A stretch of 34,145 bases of DNA from an uncultured Microbacterium sp. (GTDB lineage: Bacteria; Actinomycetota; Actinomycetes; Actinomycetales; Microbacteriaceae). Shown here piece after piece: positions 11,282 through 19,014 of the stretch. Both the position numbers and the translations under genes were made by a program. The notes beneath the pieces are model-generated. The model was not told the DNA's origin, did no database searches, and was given only the letters and a program-made list of their open reading frames with translations. Within the stretch, counting starts at the first letter, position 1; every line of letters begins with the position of its first letter. The stretch covers positions 1 to 34,145 of the forward strand of contig NZ_CAJYPF010000035.1 of NCBI RefSeq assembly GCF_913776565.1. Reading direction: 5' to 3'.

Positions 11282-11314
11282 CGAGGGGCCGGGCCGCATC
11301 GGTCCGGCCCCTCG
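11282..11314 (+). terminator. guaB terminator hairpin
   Basis: CGAGGGGCCGG (11282-11292) pairs with CCGGCCCCTCG (11304-11314), 9 bases after the guaB stop. The stem continues inward for three more pairs. A short T-containing run (TCGTTC) follows. Confidence 0.8.
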
Positions 11315-11358
11315 TCGTTCCCGGATGCCGGCCCCTGCCTTCGGGGCGGGCCCGCCGC

Positions 11359-11364
11359 TACGCT
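11359..11364 (+). promoter_or_regulatory. -10 box of a probable leaderless transcript (TMEM175-type gene)
   Basis: TACGCT is followed by 6 bases and then the ATG at 11371; no ribosome binding site is present between them. Confidence 0.5.
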
Positions 11365-11370
11365 GTGCGC

Positions 11371-12042
11371 ATGCTCGGTCGGCGCACCCACCCCGACGCG
11401 TCACTGTCGGCGCGTCGTACCGAGGCGTTCACGGACGCGGTCTTCGCGATCGCGGCGACTCTGCTGGTGCTCGGTCTGACCGACCAGTCGCTCGGCGCGT
11501 TGCGGACGGACGCCGACCTGGCCGCGGGTCTGGTCTCTTTGGCGCACCCGGTGTTCTCGTTCGTCATCAGCTTCCTCATCCTGTGCGTGATGTGGATGAC
11601 GCACGTGCGCCAGTTCGAGTGGATCGTGCGCATCGACGACACCGGGATGTGGATCAACAACCTCCGCCTCCTGCTCGTGGTGCTCGTGCCCTTCACCTCG
11701 TCGCTCGACACCCTGCACGCCGATCTGCTGCTGGGACGAGTGCTGCTGCCGGTCAACTTCTTCCTGGCGATCGTCATGGGGTGGCTGCAGTGGGGGTGGG
11801 CGGTGCGCTCGGGCGCCATCGCGGATCTGACCGCGGAGGACGCCCGCCGGTTGGGGCGGGCGGGCCTGAGCGCGGTGGTCCTCAGCGCGGCCGCGATGCT
11901 GGCGAGTCCGCTGATCGGTTCGCTCGGATTCCTGCTGTTCGCGTTCGACGGCGTGCTGACCCGGGTGCTGCGCGGGGCGGACGCCCCTCTCTCGCCCGTC
12001 CGCGAACCCCGTGCCGGCGGCGATGTCGGAGGGCGCGGGTAG
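11371..12042 (+). CDS. TMEM175-family (DUF1211) membrane protein, probable potassium channel subunit
   Basis: 223 residues. The first helix carries RRTEAFTDAVFAIAATLLVL, the family signature (R-x-x-F-[ST]-D-A-V-F-A-I), which in characterised bacterial TMEM175 channels lines the K+ pore. Six hydrophobic segments can be counted, matching the single-repeat bacterial form that assembles as a tetramer. The C-terminal 25 residues are polar and Arg/Gly-rich. It lies between guaB and guaB3 with no clear functional link to them; the -10 box of guaB3 overlaps its TAG stop codon. Channel activity is inferred from the family. Confidence 0.85.
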   Translation: MLGRRTHPDASLSARRTEAFTDAVFAIAATLLVLGLTDQSLGALRTDADLAAGLVSLAHPVFSFVISFLILCVMWMTHVRQFEWIVRIDDTGMWINNLRLLLVVLVPFTSSLDTLHADLLLGRVLLPVNFFLAIVMGWLQWGWAVRSGAIADLTAEDARRLGRAGLSAVVLSAAAMLASPLIGSLGFLLFAFDGVLTRVLRGADAPLSPVREPRAGGDVGGRG

Positions 12043-12045
12043 GCT
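12040..12045 (+). promoter_or_regulatory. -10 box of a probable leaderless guaB3 transcript
   Basis: TAGGCT, of which TAG is also the stop codon of the preceding gene, is followed by 6 bases and then GTG at 12052. Confidence 0.55.
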
Positions 12046-12051
12046 GTTCGG

Positions 12052-13173
12052 GTGACCATGGAGATCGATCTCGGCCGAGCCAAGCGCGCCCGCCGCGCGT
12101 ACACCTTCGACGACATCGCGGTCGTGCCGTCGCGGCGCACGCGCAATCCCGAAGACGTCTCGACGGCGTGGACGATCGACGCCTTCCCGTTCGAGATCCC
12201 GGTGCTGGGTGCGCCCATGGACTCGGTGGTCAGCCCGCGCACCGCGATCGAGCTGGGCCGCCTCGGCGGTCTCGGCGTGCTCGACCTCGAGGGTCTGTGG
12301 ACCCGGTACGACGATCCCGAGCCGCTGCTCGCCGAGATCGCGACGCTGCCCGAGGCCGACGCCACGCGTCGGATGCAGCAGCTGTACTCCGAGCCCATCA
12401 AGCCCGAGCTCGTGCGCGACCGCCTCGCCGAGGTGCGCGCGGCCGGGGTCACCGTCGCGGGCGCCCTCACGCCGCAGCGCACGCACGACCTGTACGAGAC
12501 CGTCGTCGCCGCCGGCGTCGACCTCTTCGTGATCCGGGGCACCACGGTGTCGGCTGAGCACGTCTCGAGCGTCGCCGAGCCCCTCAACCTCAAGAAGTTC
12601 ATCTACGACCTCGACGTCCCCGTCATCGTCGGCGGCGCCGCCACCTACACCGCGGCTCTGCACCTCATGCGCACGGGCGCGGCCGGCGTCCTCGTCGGTT
12701 TCGGTGGGGGAGCGGCATCGACGACGCGCGCCACGCTGGGCCTGCACGCCCCGATGGCCACCGCCGTCGCCGACGTCGCCGGCGCCCGCCGGGACTACCT
12801 CGACGAGTCGGGCGGACGCTACGTGCACGTGATCGCCGACGGCGGTGTGGGCACCTCGGGCGACATCGTCAAGGCGCTCGCCATGGGCGCCGACGCTGTG
12901 ATGCTCGGTGTCGCCCTGGCGCGCGCCACCGACGCGCCCGGCCGCGGCTTCCACTGGGGTCCCGAGGCGCACCACGCCAAACTGCCGCGCGGCCGCCGCG
13001 TCGCGGTCGACCGTGTCGGCCCCCTCGAGCAGATCCTGTACGGTCCGGCTCCGGTCGCCGACGGCACGGCCAACCTCATCGGTGCGCTCAAGAAGTCGAT
13101 GGCCACGACCGGGTACTCCGACCTCAAGGAGTTCCAGCGCGTCGAGGTCGTCGTCGCCCCCTACGGGCACTGA
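12052..13173 (+). CDS. guaB3: GuaB3-family IMP dehydrogenase-related protein
   Basis: 373 residues. The phrases TFDDIAVVPSRRTRNPEDVST, LGAPMDSVVSPRTAIELGRLGGLGVLDLEG and YVHVIADGGVGTSGDIVKALAMGADAVMLG place it in the GuaB3 branch of the IMPDH/GMP reductase barrel family. It has no CBS domains. At the catalytic loop it reads GGGAASTTR where GuaB reads GPGSICTTR, so the nucleophilic Cys is Ser (residue 223). A cyanobacterial GuaB3 has been reported as a GMP reductase, but this loop suggests different or no such chemistry here. It lies between guaB and guaA; SURF1 follows after 13 bases. The family call is firm, the activity unknown. Confidence 0.93.
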   Translation: MTMEIDLGRAKRARRAYTFDDIAVVPSRRTRNPEDVSTAWTIDAFPFEIPVLGAPMDSVVSPRTAIELGRLGGLGVLDLEGLWTRYDDPEPLLAEIATLPEADATRRMQQLYSEPIKPELVRDRLAEVRAAGVTVAGALTPQRTHDLYETVVAAGVDLFVIRGTTVSAEHVSSVAEPLNLKKFIYDLDVPVIVGGAATYTAALHLMRTGAAGVLVGFGGGAASTTRATLGLHAPMATAVADVAGARRDYLDESGGRYVHVIADGGVGTSGDIVKALAMGADAVMLGVALARATDAPGRGFHWGPEAHHAKLPRGRRVAVDRVGPLEQILYGPAPVADGTANLIGALKKSMATTGYSDLKEFQRVEVVVAPYGH

Positions 13174-13186
13174 CCCGCGAGACCCG

Positions 13187-14080
13187 ATGACGTCCACCTC
13201 CGTGACCCAGCCGCTGCCCCCGCAGGTCTTCCCGCCGACCCTGCGCGAGGTCATGCTGCGGCCGCGGTGGATCGCGCTGCTGGCGTTCTCGCTCGTGGTG
13301 GCCGGTGTGCTCGCCTGGCTCGGACAGTGGCAGCTCGGGCGCGCCGTGGACACGTCGCCGCCCGAACCCGGGCTGACCGAGACGGTCCAGCCCCTCGAGC
13401 AGGTCGTCCAGCCCGGCGACTATCTGCCCGAGCCCCTCGTCGGGCAGCGGGTCGCGGTGAGCGGCACGTGGGTGGCATCCGACTTCATCGTCGTGTCGTC
13501 GCGCTTCAACGACGACGTCGCGGGGTACTGGGTCACCGGTCAGCTGCGGGTCGCGGGCGCCGTCGCCCCGACGTCGATCGCCGTCGCGACGGGCTGGACG
13601 TCCTCGCTCGACGCGGCGAACGCCGCCGCCGCCGAGCTCGAGCGGCAGGTCGCGGCCGACCCCACCGCGGTGGTCCAGGTGACGGGCCGCCTGATCTCCG
13701 ACGAAGGCCCCTCGGTGCCGCCCTCGGGCGCGGACCCGCTCACGATCACGCGCATGTCGCCGCCGATGCTGCTCGGCCGCTGGCACGACACCGCCGAGCT
13801 GAACGTCTACCGGCAGTACATCGCGTCGCAGACCGCGATCGGCCCGCTCGACGCCATCTCGTCACCGGCGCCCGACGAGCGTTCGCGCGTCAACTGGCTC
13901 AACATCTTCTACGCGGCCGAGTGGGCGATCTTCGCCGGCTTCGCGCTCTACCTCTGGTACCGCCTTGCCCGCGACGCGTGGGAGAAAGAGGTCGAGGACC
14001 TCGAAGACGAGCAGGCCGAGGCTCCGGTTGAAAGCTCCACGTCGAGCGGTGCGACGGGGGCCGCGGAATCCCGCGGGTAG
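13187..14080 (+). CDS. SURF1-family protein (cytochrome oxidase assembly)
   Basis: 297 residues from ATG 13187. It has the SURF1 layout: a helix near the N terminus (about 27-46, WIALLAFSLVVAGVLAWLGQWQLGR, with the conserved W-Q-x-x-R), a large outer domain, and a C-terminal helix NWLNIFYAAEWAIFAGFALYL whose N-W-x-N motif is typical. A charged tail (EKEVEDLEDEQAEA) follows on the cytosolic side. SURF1 helps insert haem a into cytochrome c oxidase. It starts 13 bases after guaB3, so is probably co-transcribed with it. The link to purine genes is positional only; this order recurs in Microbacteriaceae as far as I recall. Confidence 0.88.
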   Translation: MTSTSVTQPLPPQVFPPTLREVMLRPRWIALLAFSLVVAGVLAWLGQWQLGRAVDTSPPEPGLTETVQPLEQVVQPGDYLPEPLVGQRVAVSGTWVASDFIVVSSRFNDDVAGYWVTGQLRVAGAVAPTSIAVATGWTSSLDAANAAAAELERQVAADPTAVVQVTGRLISDEGPSVPPSGADPLTITRMSPPMLLGRWHDTAELNVYRQYIASQTAIGPLDAISSPAPDERSRVNWLNIFYAAEWAIFAGFALYLWYRLARDAWEKEVEDLEDEQAEAPVESSTSSGATGAAESRG

Positions 14081-14083
14081 ACT
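14078..14083 (+). promoter_or_regulatory. -10 box of a probable leaderless DUF3817-guaA transcript
   Basis: TAGACT, sharing TAG with the SURF1 stop codon, then 7 bases and ATG at 14091. Confidence 0.5.
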
Positions 14084-14090
14084 GGCATCC

Positions 14091-14612
14091 ATGCCCCGCG
14101 CCCCCAAGCTCGCCTCGTTCCCGGCGATCCGCGGAGCCCTGAAGTTCTACCAGATCTGCTCGATCATCACCGGTATCGGCCTGCTGCTGCTGGTCGCCGA
14201 GATGATCCTCAAGTACACGCCCATTCACGTGGAGCTGTTCCTGGGCGGATCGGGTGGCTTCCTGTGGTTCGCGGATGCCGTCCCCGGCCCCGACTGCCAG
14301 TGGTTCTCGCTGTTCGTGCCCGGCGGCAACGGGTGCGAGATCCTCTCGACCGGTGACGGCGTCAACGTCTCACTCGCGATTCTCGTCGCGCACGGCTGGT
14401 TCTACGTCGTCTACCTGATCTCGTGCTTCCGCGTGTGGAGCCTCATGCGGTGGCCCTTCCGCCGGTTCGTGTTCCTCGCCCTCGGCGGCGTCGTGCCCTT
14501 CCTGTCCTTCATCCTCGAGGTGCGCACCGCCCGCGGCGTGCGCGCCTACCTCGCCGAGCGCGAGGCCGCCCAGGCCTCGGCTCCCGTCCCCGCCCCGGAA
14601 GGCAACCGGTGA
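14091..14612 (+). CDS. DUF3817-family integral membrane protein
   Basis: 173 residues with three or four hydrophobic segments. The pattern [19 protein letters not shown] near the start and [22 protein letters not shown] later, ending [19 protein letters not shown], is that of the DUF3817 family (function unknown, common in Actinobacteria, sometimes next to guaA). It also carries an outer loop with two cysteines (PDCQW and NGCEI) about 20 residues apart. Its stop overlaps the guaA start (GTGA), which implies translational coupling. Confidence 0.85.
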   Translation: MPRAPKLASFPAIRGALKFYQICSIITGIGLLLLVAEMILKYTPIHVELFLGGSGGFLWFADAVPGPDCQWFSLFVPGGNGCEILSTGDGVNVSLAILVAHGWFYVVYLISCFRVWSLMRWPFRRFVFLALGGVVPFLSFILEVRTARGVRAYLAEREAAQASAPVPAPEGNR

Positions 14613-16189
14613 CCGAACAGACCGAAACGTCCCAGCGTCCCGTCCTCGTCGTCGATTTCGGCGCCCAGTACGCACAGCTGATCGCCCGCCGCGTCCGCGA
14701 GGCCGGCGTCTACAGCGAGATCGTCCCGCACACCGCCTCGGCGGACGAGATCGCGGCGAAGAACCCCGTCGGCATCATCCTGTCGGGCGGACCGTCGTCG
14801 GTGTACGAGGACGGCGCGCCCAGCCTCGACGCGGGCGTCTTCGACCTCGACGTGCCTACGCTCGGCATCTGCTACGGCTTCCAGGTCATGGCCAAGGCGC
14901 TGGGCGGAGAGGTCGCCAACACGGGACTTCGCGAGTACGGGGCGACGGATGCCACGGTCGTCACCGAGGGAACCCTGCTGCAGGGGCAGCCCGCTGAGCA
15001 GAACGTGTGGATGAGCCACGGCGACCAGGTGTCGCGCGCGCCCGAGGGCTTCGACGTGCTCGCCCGCACGGCGCACACGCCCGTCGCCGCCTTCGCGAAC
15101 GACGCCCGTCGCATGTACGGCGTGCAGTGGCATCCCGAGGTCAAGCACTCCGACCACGGGCAGAACGTGCTCGAGAACTTCCTCCACAAGGCGGCGGGGC
15201 TGCCCGCCGACTGGAACAGCGGCAACGTCATCGCCGAGCAGGTCGCACGCATCCGCGAGCAGGTCGGTACCGGTCGCGTCATCTCGGCGCTGTCGGGCGG
15301 CGTCGACTCCGCCGTGTCGACCGCCCTCGTGCACGAGGCCGTCGGCGACCAGCTCATCGCGGTGTTCGTCGACCACGGGCTACTGCGCAAGGGCGAGCGC
15401 GAGCAGGTCGAGAACGACTACGTCGCCTCGACCGGCGTGAAGCTCATCACCGTCGACGCGCGCGAGACGTTCCTGAACGCCCTTGCCGGGGTGAGCGACC
15501 CCGAGCAGAAGCGCAAGATCATCGGTCGCGAGTTCATCCGCGCGTTCGAGCAGGTGCAGGCCGACCTGGTCGCCGAGGCGAAGGCCGAGGGCGAGCAGGT
15601 GCGTTTCCTCGTCCAGGGCACGCTCTACCCCGACGTCGTCGAGTCGGGTGGCGGTGCGGGTACGGCCAACATCAAGAGCCACCACAACGTCGGTGGCCTG
15701 CCCGAGGACCTGCAGTTCGAGCTCGTCGAGCCGCTGCGCACCCTGTTCAAGGACGAGGTGCGCGCGATCGGTCGGGAGCTCGGTCTGCCCGAAGCCATCG
15801 TCGGGCGTCAGCCCTTTCCGGGGCCCGGTCTCGGCATCCGCATCGTGGGTGAGGTCACCGCTGACCGTCTCGAGATCCTGCGTGAGGCCGACGCCATCGC
15901 CCGTGCCGAGCTGACCAAGGCCGGCCTCGACGACGAGATCTGGCAGTGCCCCGTCGTGCTGCTCGCCGACGTGCGCTCGGTGGGTGTGCAGGGCGACGGC
16001 CGCACCTACGGCCACCCCATCGTGCTGCGCCCCGTCTCGTCCGAGGACGCGATGACGGCCGACTGGACGCGCCTGCCGTACGACGTGCTGTCGAAGATCT
16101 CGAACCGCATCACCAACGAGGTGCGAGACGTCAACCGCGTGGTGCTCGACGTCACGTCGAAGCCCCCGGGGACCATCGAATGGGAGTGA
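14609..16189 (+). CDS. guaA: GMP synthase (glutamine-hydrolysing)
   Basis: 526 residues, the normal length of the fused enzyme that aminates XMP to GMP with ATP and glutamine. The amidotransferase domain holds the triad Cys88 ([16 protein letters not shown]), His175 and Glu177 (GVQWHPEV). The ATP-pyrophosphatase P-loop SGGVDS is at residues 229-234. The C-terminal dimerisation domain has [13 protein letters not shown] and ends KPPGTIEWE, the canonical end. GTG 14609 overlaps the preceding stop. With guaB it completes IMP to GMP within this window. Confidence 0.98.
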   Translation: MTEQTETSQRPVLVVDFGAQYAQLIARRVREAGVYSEIVPHTASADEIAAKNPVGIILSGGPSSVYEDGAPSLDAGVFDLDVPTLGICYGFQVMAKALGGEVANTGLREYGATDATVVTEGTLLQGQPAEQNVWMSHGDQVSRAPEGFDVLARTAHTPVAAFANDARRMYGVQWHPEVKHSDHGQNVLENFLHKAAGLPADWNSGNVIAEQVARIREQVGTGRVISALSGGVDSAVSTALVHEAVGDQLIAVFVDHGLLRKGEREQVENDYVASTGVKLITVDARETFLNALAGVSDPEQKRKIIGREFIRAFEQVQADLVAEAKAEGEQVRFLVQGTLYPDVVESGGGAGTANIKSHHNVGGLPEDLQFELVEPLRTLFKDEVRAIGRELGLPEAIVGRQPFPGPGLGIRIVGEVTADRLEILREADAIARAELTKAGLDDEIWQCPVVLLADVRSVGVQGDGRTYGHPIVLRPVSSEDAMTADWTRLPYDVLSKISNRITNEVRDVNRVVLDVTSKPPGTIEWE

Positions 16190-16213
16190 GCCTCGGCTGA
16201 CTCCCCGTCATGA

Positions 16214-16249
16214 CCGGCGCCGCCGTCCGACTCCGGACGGCGGCGCCGG
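16214..16249 (+). terminator. guaA terminator hairpin
   Basis: CCGGCGCCGCCGTCCG (16214-16229) and CGGACGGCGGCGCCGG (16234-16249) form a perfect 16-bp stem with a 4-base loop, 25 bases after guaA. There is no T-run. Confidence 0.75.
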
Positions 16250-16295
16250 CGTCGTGGTGCGGGATCGTCGCGCAAGGGTGGGGGAGGATGGGGGC

Positions 16296-17660
16296 GTGAC
16301 TTCGGCCGACTTCCCCGACGCGTGGTACCTCATCCTGTCGAGCCGGCTCGTGCCCGACCTGGACGGCGGCTACACCATCTCCACGCTCGCCCGCGCGCGT
16401 CAGATGCGCGCCGCCGGCGCCGCCGCGCTTCTGCTGACCGTCGACCCGGCCGAGGTCGACGCGCACGCCGCGCACCGGGCGACGTTCGAGGAGCGGGGGG
16501 TGGCGGCATCCGGGATCTTCCTCAACCTGTTCGACGAGGCGGTCGACGCCGACGGAGGCGCCGCGGCGTGGGTGCGCGCGGCCGCACGAGCCGGGAACGC
16601 GGACCCCACGCTGGAGTACCGTCGCGTCGCCGGAGGTGCGATCGATCTGCCGGTGGTGATCGACCCGGATTGGCACCTCACCACCGCGCCGATCGTGGTG
16701 CGGGATGCCGCCGGCGAGCCGGTCGGGGCGATCGACGGCTTCGGCGCACTGTACCGGGCGTGGCTGGACCACGTGGTCGCGCGACTGCGCGCGCAGCGCG
16801 ATCGTCCGGTCGTCCTGATCTGCGAGTCACGTCAGCTCGGTGAGCTGATCGTCGGGTGGGGCGACGAGGACACGCGGATCCTGCACACGATCCACACGAT
16901 CCACCTCGACGCGCCCTACACCGCCGACGCTCCGCTCAACGCCCTGTGGAACCGGTGGTTCGCCCTCTCCGACCGCTTCGACGCGGTCCTCTGGCCGACC
17001 GCGCATCAGCGCGACGACGTGCGTGCGCGCTTCGGCCAGGCCGCGAACGACGTCGTCGCCCCGCACGCCGTCGAGGCGCCGGACGCCGTGGCACCCGCGT
17101 CGGCGCGCGAACCCGGCCTGGTCGTCGCGGTGGGCCGGCTGGCACCCGGGAAGCGACTCGATCGCGCCATCCGCGCGTTCGCGCGCGTCCGGGCCGAAGA
17201 GCCGTCCGCGCGGCTGGAACTGTGGGGAGCCGGGGCGCAGCGCGAGGCGCTCGAAGACCTCGTCCGCGAGCTCGATCTCGCCGGGGCGGTCGCCCTGCGC
17301 GGTCTCACGAGCGACCCCGGGGCGGTGCTCGACCGTGCCGCGGTGTACCTCACGACCTCGGCGTTCGAGGGGCAGGGGTTGGCGCTCGCCGAGGCGCTCG
17401 CGCACGGGACGCCCGTCGTGGCGTGGGACATCCGTTACGGGCCTCGCGACATGCTCGCGTCGGGGGGCGGCATCCTGGTTCCGGACGGCGACGACGACGC
17501 GCTCGTCGCGGCGCTGCGGGACGTGCTCGCGGACGAGGCGCTGCGCGAGAGGCTCGCGGAGGAGGCGCGGGATGCCGCGAACGCCCTGACCCCGGAGCGT
17601 GCGATGCGGACGCTGGCCGACGTCAGCCGCGGGGTGCTGGGGCGTCCGCGGCGGAGCTGA
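16296..17660 (+). CDS. Family GT4 glycosyltransferase, teichoic-acid (TagE/TarM) type
   Basis: 454 residues. GTG 16296 is chosen because GGGGGAGG lies at 16280-16287 and the protein then starts at a conserved-looking point. The C-terminal GT-B half has LVVAVGRLAPGKRLDRAIRAF (nucleotide-sugar fold) and the E-x7-E region TSAFEGQGLALAEALAHGTPVVAWDIRYGPRDML. The phrase WDIRYGPRDM is characteristic of poly(glycerol- or ribitol-phosphate) glucosyltransferases. The N-terminal half has VPDLDGGYTISTLARARQM and a HTIHLDAPYT acceptor-side motif. It probably glycosylates a wall polymer at the cytosolic face; sugar and acceptor are not shown. It stands alone, convergent with the next gene. Confidence 0.85.
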   Translation: MTSADFPDAWYLILSSRLVPDLDGGYTISTLARARQMRAAGAAALLLTVDPAEVDAHAAHRATFEERGVAASGIFLNLFDEAVDADGGAAAWVRAAARAGNADPTLEYRRVAGGAIDLPVVIDPDWHLTTAPIVVRDAAGEPVGAIDGFGALYRAWLDHVVARLRAQRDRPVVLICESRQLGELIVGWGDEDTRILHTIHTIHLDAPYTADAPLNALWNRWFALSDRFDAVLWPTAHQRDDVRARFGQAANDVVAPHAVEAPDAVAPASAREPGLVVAVGRLAPGKRLDRAIRAFARVRAEEPSARLELWGAGAQREALEDLVRELDLAGAVALRGLTSDPGAVLDRAAVYLTTSAFEGQGLALAEALAHGTPVVAWDIRYGPRDMLASGGGILVPDGDDDALVAALRDVLADEALRERLAEEARDAANALTPERAMRTLADVSRGVLGRPRRS

Positions 17661-17675
17661 GACCGGGGCGCGGGT

Positions 17676-18389
17676 TCAGGCCCCCGCCGCCGCGCGCACC
17701 GCGGCGACCGCGGCCGACGGCGAGCCGTGGAACGCCGGGCCGTGTCCGGGGAGGACCCAGTCGGCATCCACCTCCTCGATGCGCGCCAGTGAGGCGAGGG
17801 CCTCGGCGGGGTCGTCGGTGAACGGGGCGGGGGCCGGGCCGCGGCGACCCGTCAGCACGTGCCGCGTCGTGAGGGCGTCCCCGACGAAGACCGCACGAAC
17901 GTCGGGCGAGAACACGGCGATGCTGCCGGGGGAGTGGCCGGGCAGGCCGATCACGCGCGGGCGGCCCGGCAGGTCGAGCTCGTCGCCGTCGGCGACCTCG
18001 TGCACCTCGGTGAGCCACTGCGGTCGCATCCCCTTGCGGATCGCGTAGGCGGCGAAGCCGAGCAGGGGTCCGGGGCGCATCGGGCCGACGGGCGTCTTCG
18101 GCTTGTTTCCGCCGCGCGCGCGATCGGCGTCGGCCGCGTGCACGTAGACGGGGATGCCGAGCTCGCGGCGCAGGCGTTCCGAGAAGCCCACGTGGTCGAC
18201 GTCGCCGTGGGTCAGCACGACGCCGCGGATGTCGGTGAGGGGGCGGCCGATGGCATCCATCTCCCGGATCAGGTCGGTGTAGAAGCCGGGCAGGCCCGCG
18301 TCGACGAGGGTGACGCCGTCGGGGGTGACGATGAGGTGCGCGGCGACGAGATCGTTGCCGAGGCGGTGGAGGGAAGGAGCGAGTCGCAC
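17676..18389 (-). CDS. Metallo-beta-lactamase-fold hydrolase
   Basis: 237 residues from GTG 18389, preferred over the upstream ATG 18428 because GAAAGG sits 6 bases before it and the longer version would code through the palindromic control region. The metal-binding signature is LTHGDVDHVG (residues 59-68): the family HxHxDH reads HxDxDH here, with Asp in place of the second His. Later ligands are visible in GLPGHSPGS, VFVGDAL and VLPGHGP. Members hydrolyse esters, thioesters or lactones; the substrate is unknown. It is divergent from a TetR regulator that probably controls it, a layout typical of a ligand-induced detoxifying enzyme. Confidence 0.88.
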   Translation of the reverse strand: MRLAPSLHRLGNDLVAAHLIVTPDGVTLVDAGLPGFYTDLIREMDAIGRPLTDIRGVVLTHGDVDHVGFSERLRRELGIPVYVHAADADRARGGNKPKTPVGPMRPGPLLGFAAYAIRKGMRPQWLTEVHEVADGDELDLPGRPRVIGLPGHSPGSIAVFSPDVRAVFVGDALTTRHVLTGRRGPAPAPFTDDPAEALASLARIEEVDADWVLPGHGPAFHGSPSAAVAAVRAAAGA

Positions 18390-18407
18390 GGGGGGCCTTT
18401 CACGAGG

Positions 18408-18450
18408 ATGGCTACGGAGCATAGCCATGATAGCTTAGATTCGTAGCCAT
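18408..18450. promoter_or_regulatory. Divergent promoter/operator region between the MBL hydrolase and tetR genes
   Basis: ATGGCTACG (18408-18416) and CGTAGCCAT (18442-18450) are a perfect 9-bp inverted repeat 25 bases apart. Within it lie a minus-strand -10 TATCAT (18427-18432) and a plus-strand -10 TAGATT (18436-18441). The symmetric arms bracketing both promoters are the likely TetR sites. Confidence 0.5.
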
Positions 18451-18459
18451 GGGAGGGTC

Positions 18460-19014
18460 ATGCCGACACCGGTCAGAACCACGCTCGACGAGATCGTCGC
18501 CGCCGCCGCACGCCTGCTCGACGCGGGCGGGACCGCCGCGGTCACCATGCAGGCGGTCGCCGTCGAGGTCGGTGTCAGGGCGCCCTCGCTATACAAACGC
18601 GTCCGCGACCGCGACGCGTTGCTCGCCCTCGTCGGGGCCGACGCGGCGGGCGACCTCACGCGGCGGCTCGAGACCGCGCCCGACCTCGACGGGCAGCTCC
18701 ACGCCTTCCGCTCCTTCGGGCACGCGCGACCCGAGGCGTTCCGCCTGCTCTTCGCCTCGGTCGTGGATGCCGACACCCTGGCGCAGACGAGCGCCCCGGT
18801 GCTGCGCGCGACGACGGACATCGTGGGGGAGGGTCGCGCGCTGGATGCCGCTCGTCTCCTGACGGCATGGGCGACCGGCTTCGTGACGATGGAGCTCGCC
18901 GGAGCCTTCCGCCTGGGCGGCGACCTCGACGAGGCCTATCGCTACGGCTGTGCCCATCTCGTGCGCTCGCTCGTGGGCGATCAGGACGGGGAACGGCCGG
19001 CCCAGGGTTCGTAG
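18460..19014 (+). CDS. TetR-family transcriptional regulator
   Basis: 184 residues. The N-terminal helix-turn-helix is clear: IVAAAARLLDAGGTAAVTMQAVAVEVGVRAPSLYKRVRDRDALLALV (about 12-58). The C-terminal part has FGHARPEAFRLLFAS and a TAWATGFVTMELAGAFRLGG segment, as in the WHG subgroup of TetR ligand domains. GGGAGGG lies close before ATG 18460. It is divergent from the MBL hydrolase and is expected to repress it and itself through the palindrome between them. Its last 34 bases overlap the end of the gene on the opposite strand. The ligand is unknown. Confidence 0.92.
   Translation: MPTPVRTTLDEIVAAAARLLDAGGTAAVTMQAVAVEVGVRAPSLYKRVRDRDALLALVGADAAGDLTRRLETAPDLDGQLHAFRSFGHARPEAFRLLFASVVDADTLAQTSAPVLRATTDIVGEGRALDAARLLTAWATGFVTMELAGAFRLGGDLDEAYRYGCAHLVRSLVGDQDGERPAQGS

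Noticed and set aside
11401..13353. Very long open frame on the minus strand (650 codons) opposite the TMEM175 and guaB3 genes
   Set aside because: It is the mirror of two well-supported plus-strand genes in GC-rich DNA; composition is Arg/Asp/Gly-rich without any family motif.
16880..16900. Nine-base direct repeat (CACACGATC twice) in the glycosyltransferase gene
   Set aside because: It encodes TIHTIH within a conserved-looking acceptor motif and does not disturb the frame; probably chance or natural sequence.
18390..18428. Longer MBL hydrolase start at ATG 18428
   Set aside because: It adds 13 Arg/Pro-rich residues encoded by the palindromic promoter region and has no ribosome binding site; GTG 18389 has one.
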